Assembly: GCA_034696485.1 (NCBI GenBank)
Contig: JAQIWT010001514.1
Coordinates: 1-10,516, forward strand
Source of the DNA: Isohypsibius dastychi
Taxonomy: Eukaryota; Tardigrada; Eutardigrada; Parachela; Isohypsibiidae
DNA length: 10,516 nt
Direction: 5' to 3'
Shown: positions 8,519-10,516 of the stretch, piece by piece
Numbering within the stretch: the first letter of the stretch is position 1
How the letters are laid out: every line of letters begins with the position of its first letter
Notes under the pieces: model-generated
Databases searched by the model: none
Told to the model about the DNA's origin: nothing
Seen by the model: only the letters and a program-made list of their open reading frames with translations
Program-made: the position numbers and the translations under genes

Positions 8519-8760
8519 AATTTTTACTGTCAATGAGCATATATATATATATTATTCTGCGATAACTTCCAGAATTACTCAACTTCCAAGTTGTCAAAGA
8601 CGTGAACCAAGAACCACTAAGAAGTATGATATAATCAGTGGTAGTTCTATTGCGGAAGAAGAATCGAGTGAGGGAAACACGGAGGGAAACTTTTCGAAAA
8701 GTTACCCTCGAAAAGTTTCCCTGGGTAACAGGATGCAGGGAAACACTTTTGCCGGCTACA
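8519..8760. repeat. Right terminal inverted repeat
   Basis: This is the inverted partner of 1247-1500 and ends in ...GCCGGCTACA at 8760. It is about 12 bp shorter than the left copy because of differences in the TA-rich tract at 8539-8555. It carries the 28-bp near-palindrome at 8682-8709. Confidence 0.93.
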
Positions 8761-8766
8761 GACGTG
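8761..8766. repeat. Right target site duplication (GACGTG)
   Basis: An exact copy of 1241-1246, directly outside the right transposon end. Confidence 0.88.
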
Positions 8767-8974
8767 AAGTCTTGACTTTATACTGAACGTTTCGTAGCGA
8801 AGCGACCTTCAGAAAGTACTAGACAAAACAAATTTCTGTGTGGTCTCGCCAACTCACAAGTTCCGGATAACCTTTGAAAAACTGGCCATAGTAAATGTGC
8901 AATCAATTATCTAATTTACATACGTGTGGCAATCATGACTAATCATACTGAAATAACGAGGTATAGGGGGAATG
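8767..8974. other. Spacer downstream of receptor copy B (right half of the original intergenic region)
   Basis: I see no gene here. It is the 3' flank of receptor copy B on the minus strand and continues the spacer broken at 1246. A short inverted repeat, TCGTAGCGAAGCGA at about 8793-8806, could form a small hairpin of unknown meaning. Confidence 0.45.
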
Positions 8975-10512
8975 TCACGTTTCAAAAAGCCCGGATAAGA
9001 CTGTTGCATTCCACGCAGAATCATCGGCCGATATTGACAATATCCCATGCGATACTACTGCGAAGGATGCAAAGAAGGTGATGGTCTACAAACACACAAT
9101 TCAACACAGTTACTCGCGCTCGAATCTGAACAACAGTCTTACGGAGAGAAAAAGAGACCAGGTCACGTCGAAGATCGGATATCCCTGGAGCATAACCTTA
9201 CGTTCCTTGCACCCTGACCGAAAGACCTTCAATGTCCTCAAGATTGGTCCAGCCTTAAACATCGTAATTTAACCACATCGAACGAACAGGGTTTGGTTTT
9301 CAGTTCGGTAACTCAACACGACTCACACTGGCATTTGGCAAACAACAAACGATAGCATCAGCTAACAATGTCAAATTTCCCCGAACTTCTTCATCCTAAG
9401 CAGAAGATCTACTCAATATTTGAATACAACATGGTTTCAGAAACTCACTCGTTGTTGGGCAATTATTAGTGGAGCCAATGGAAGAAACAGTAGAACGAAA
9501 ATGCAAACGAATACCACACAGTAATAAACAATATCCAAAATGGCACTCGCAAATAACAACGTTGACATATTTCCCACACATGACGTCACATCCAAGCAGT
9601 AGATGACAAAGAATATGGTTCCGAACTCTGTGCTGAGGTGCTCCATGAAAACTAGCAGAGCTCTGTGAGTAACTAGCAATACCTTGATCTCTCCGTGAAT
9701 TCTTTCCACCGATAAAAAGGTCACTGAACCATCGGCAAAATGTTTCAGTCTGCGGTTTACGGAGCTCATGACAATGGTGAGTAAGTGACCGTATGGGAAC
9801 AGCACTACGAAAACCATTTGAGACAACACTATTGCAAAGTGCAGGTCAGGAGCCACATTGGAAACTCATTGATTCGAGTTACAGGCAACCCAAGTTCAGC
9901 GTAGTAGCCTGCGATTTCGTAGAGCTCATTGTCATGCCAGTAAACTCCCCAGTTACCCATTTCATACATAGCAACTGATGTACAAGATACAATGACTGAG
10001 ATGGTCGACCATCGCTTCAGAGAGGTCAAGTTGGTCTGGCGCTCTTCCTCAGTGAAATGGTTTGCCTGAAAACTGACAAATAACACCGAAACTGAAGTCC
10101 TTTGAACAGAGCTCACCAGTAAGTGGTCTGCTCCTTTGATCAGTTGATGCCAGGTTGTCCAGTTAAGCTTCTTGATAGCGATTGTGAGTACAAGTGGTCC
10201 TCGGATTGCGTAGAAAAGGTATGTAGCGTGAGACATGAGTATGAATAGTCCACTTTGGTTGCCTTCCGCAAAAATCCACAGGGCTCTGCGGATTAGTAGG
10301 GTTAACTGAAGGCATGTGAATAGCCATGAGGAAACTAGCAGAACCACGGCGAAAAAGCGAAGGCAAAGCCATTTGAGATGATTTCTTATGCCTGTTGTTT
10401 TTGGGGGCAGTATGAATCCAGTGACGTGCAAGATGCCAGTACTGTACTGTCTCGATGCTAACGGACACTTTTTAGACCGTGGTGGTACTTTACCACTGGG
10501 GCAAAAAGCCAC
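8975..10512 (-). pseudogene. Gustatory receptor-like 7TM gene, copy B, frameshifted, 5' end beyond the window
   Basis: Suggested exons are 10512-10117 (5' limit unknown), 10065-9449, 9395-9327, 9253-9143 and 9085-8975, with the stop at 8977-8975. Introns are 51, 53, 73 and 57 bp, all phase 0 with GT...AG ends. Hydrophobic helices are seen in the first exon, in FPYGHLLTIV and its flanks, in the stretches around IFFVIYCLDV and VVFVCIFVLLFLPLAPLIIA, and in the last exon (TITFFASFAVVSHGILSI). The three short final exons, the last carrying the seventh helix, follow the usual GR gene layout. The typical TYhhhhhQF tail motif is not evident. Within exon 10065-9449, copy B lacks one base relative to copy A near 9830-9838, giving TAG at 9831-9829; a frame of about 130 residues continues afterwards. 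This makes it a probable recent pseudogene, unless the missing base is a sequencing or assembly error. The 51-bp first intron is also stop-free in frame. Confidence 0.66.
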
Positions 10513-10516
10513 CGTA

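Larger units (their letters stand above)
1247..8760 (-). mobile_element. Ginger1-like DNA transposon, 7514 bp, apparently intact
   Basis: Boundaries are set by inverted terminal repeats, perfect from the first base, and by a 6-bp target duplication outside them. The termini TGTAG...CTACA fit the TGTNR...YNACA pattern shared by gypsy LTR elements and Ginger transposons. Reading the minus strand, the element holds a right terminal repeat, a 54-bp repeat array, a noncoding leader, an integrase-type transposase, two Ulp1-like proteases, two PHD-like fingers, a second array and the left terminal repeat. There is no reverse transcriptase, RNase H, gag or long terminal repeat in direct orientation, so it is not a retrotransposon. 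There is no DNA polymerase B, packaging ATPase or capsid gene, so it is not a standard Polinton/Maverick, although those also use a gypsy-like integrase and make 6-bp duplications. Ginger1 elements are known for terminal repeats of roughly 40-270 bp and for C-terminal Ulp1 or OTU domains, but typically duplicate CCGG or CCGT. Confidence 0.88.

Noticed and set aside
1247-8760. LTR retrotransposon or Polinton/Maverick
   Set aside because: The terminal repeats are inverted, not direct, and there is no reverse transcriptase, RNase H, gag, DNA polymerase B, ATPase or capsid gene. The 6-bp duplication keeps a Polinton relationship open, but the gene content does not support it.

Overview
The window looks like arthropod nuclear DNA, most likely a crustacean such as Daphnia. 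The reasons are many short introns (about 50-120 bp, GT...AG) and a tandem pair of seven-transmembrane chemoreceptor genes of the insect/crustacean gustatory receptor (GR) type. The species is inferred, not shown. All genes I can support are on the minus strand, so they read right to left.

Outer regions: two paralogous GR-like genes flank the window. Copy B (8975-10512, 5' end cut by the window edge) has a nearly complete exon set but carries a one-base deletion and premature TAG at about 9829-9840 relative to copy A. Copy A (1-862, 3' end cut by the window edge) is open at that place. The spacer between them was originally about 590 bp (863-1246 plus 8767-8974).

Centre: that spacer is interrupted by a 7514-bp DNA transposon at 1247-8760. 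It has inverted terminal repeats of about 240-254 bp whose outer 90 bp are identical, ends TGTAG...CTACA, and a perfect 6-bp target duplication GACGTG on both sides (1241-1246, 8761-8766). Just inside the terminal repeats are two inverted arrays of a 54-bp tandem repeat, each unit holding a near-palindrome centred on AACTTTTCGAAAAGTT.

Coding content of the element: by matching splice phases I could build an eight-exon gene for a 690-residue integrase-type transposase (4958-7625). It has a Pro/Tyr/Gln-rich N-terminus, an H-x4-H-x29-C-x2-C zinc finger, a D-x58-D-x35-E catalytic core and a basic/SH3-like tail. Downstream, in a different frame that overlaps the end of the transposase, seven exons (2121-4997) encode two tandem Ulp1-like cysteine protease domains, each with an intact His/Asp/Gln/Cys set, followed by two PHD-like zinc fingers. 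One alternative 3' splice site at 4998 would join both parts in frame into a 1472-residue fusion. The other, at 5096, gives the 690-residue protein. The intron where this choice is made carries three long C runs (G runs in the transcript).

The architecture is closest to the Ginger1 group of gypsy-integrase-related cut-and-paste transposons, which are known to carry a C-terminal Ulp1 or OTU protease. The 6-bp target duplication, the doubled protease, the paired PHD fingers and the possible splice switch are the unusual points. Intact exons, near-identical terminal repeats and a perfect duplication suggest a young, possibly active copy.
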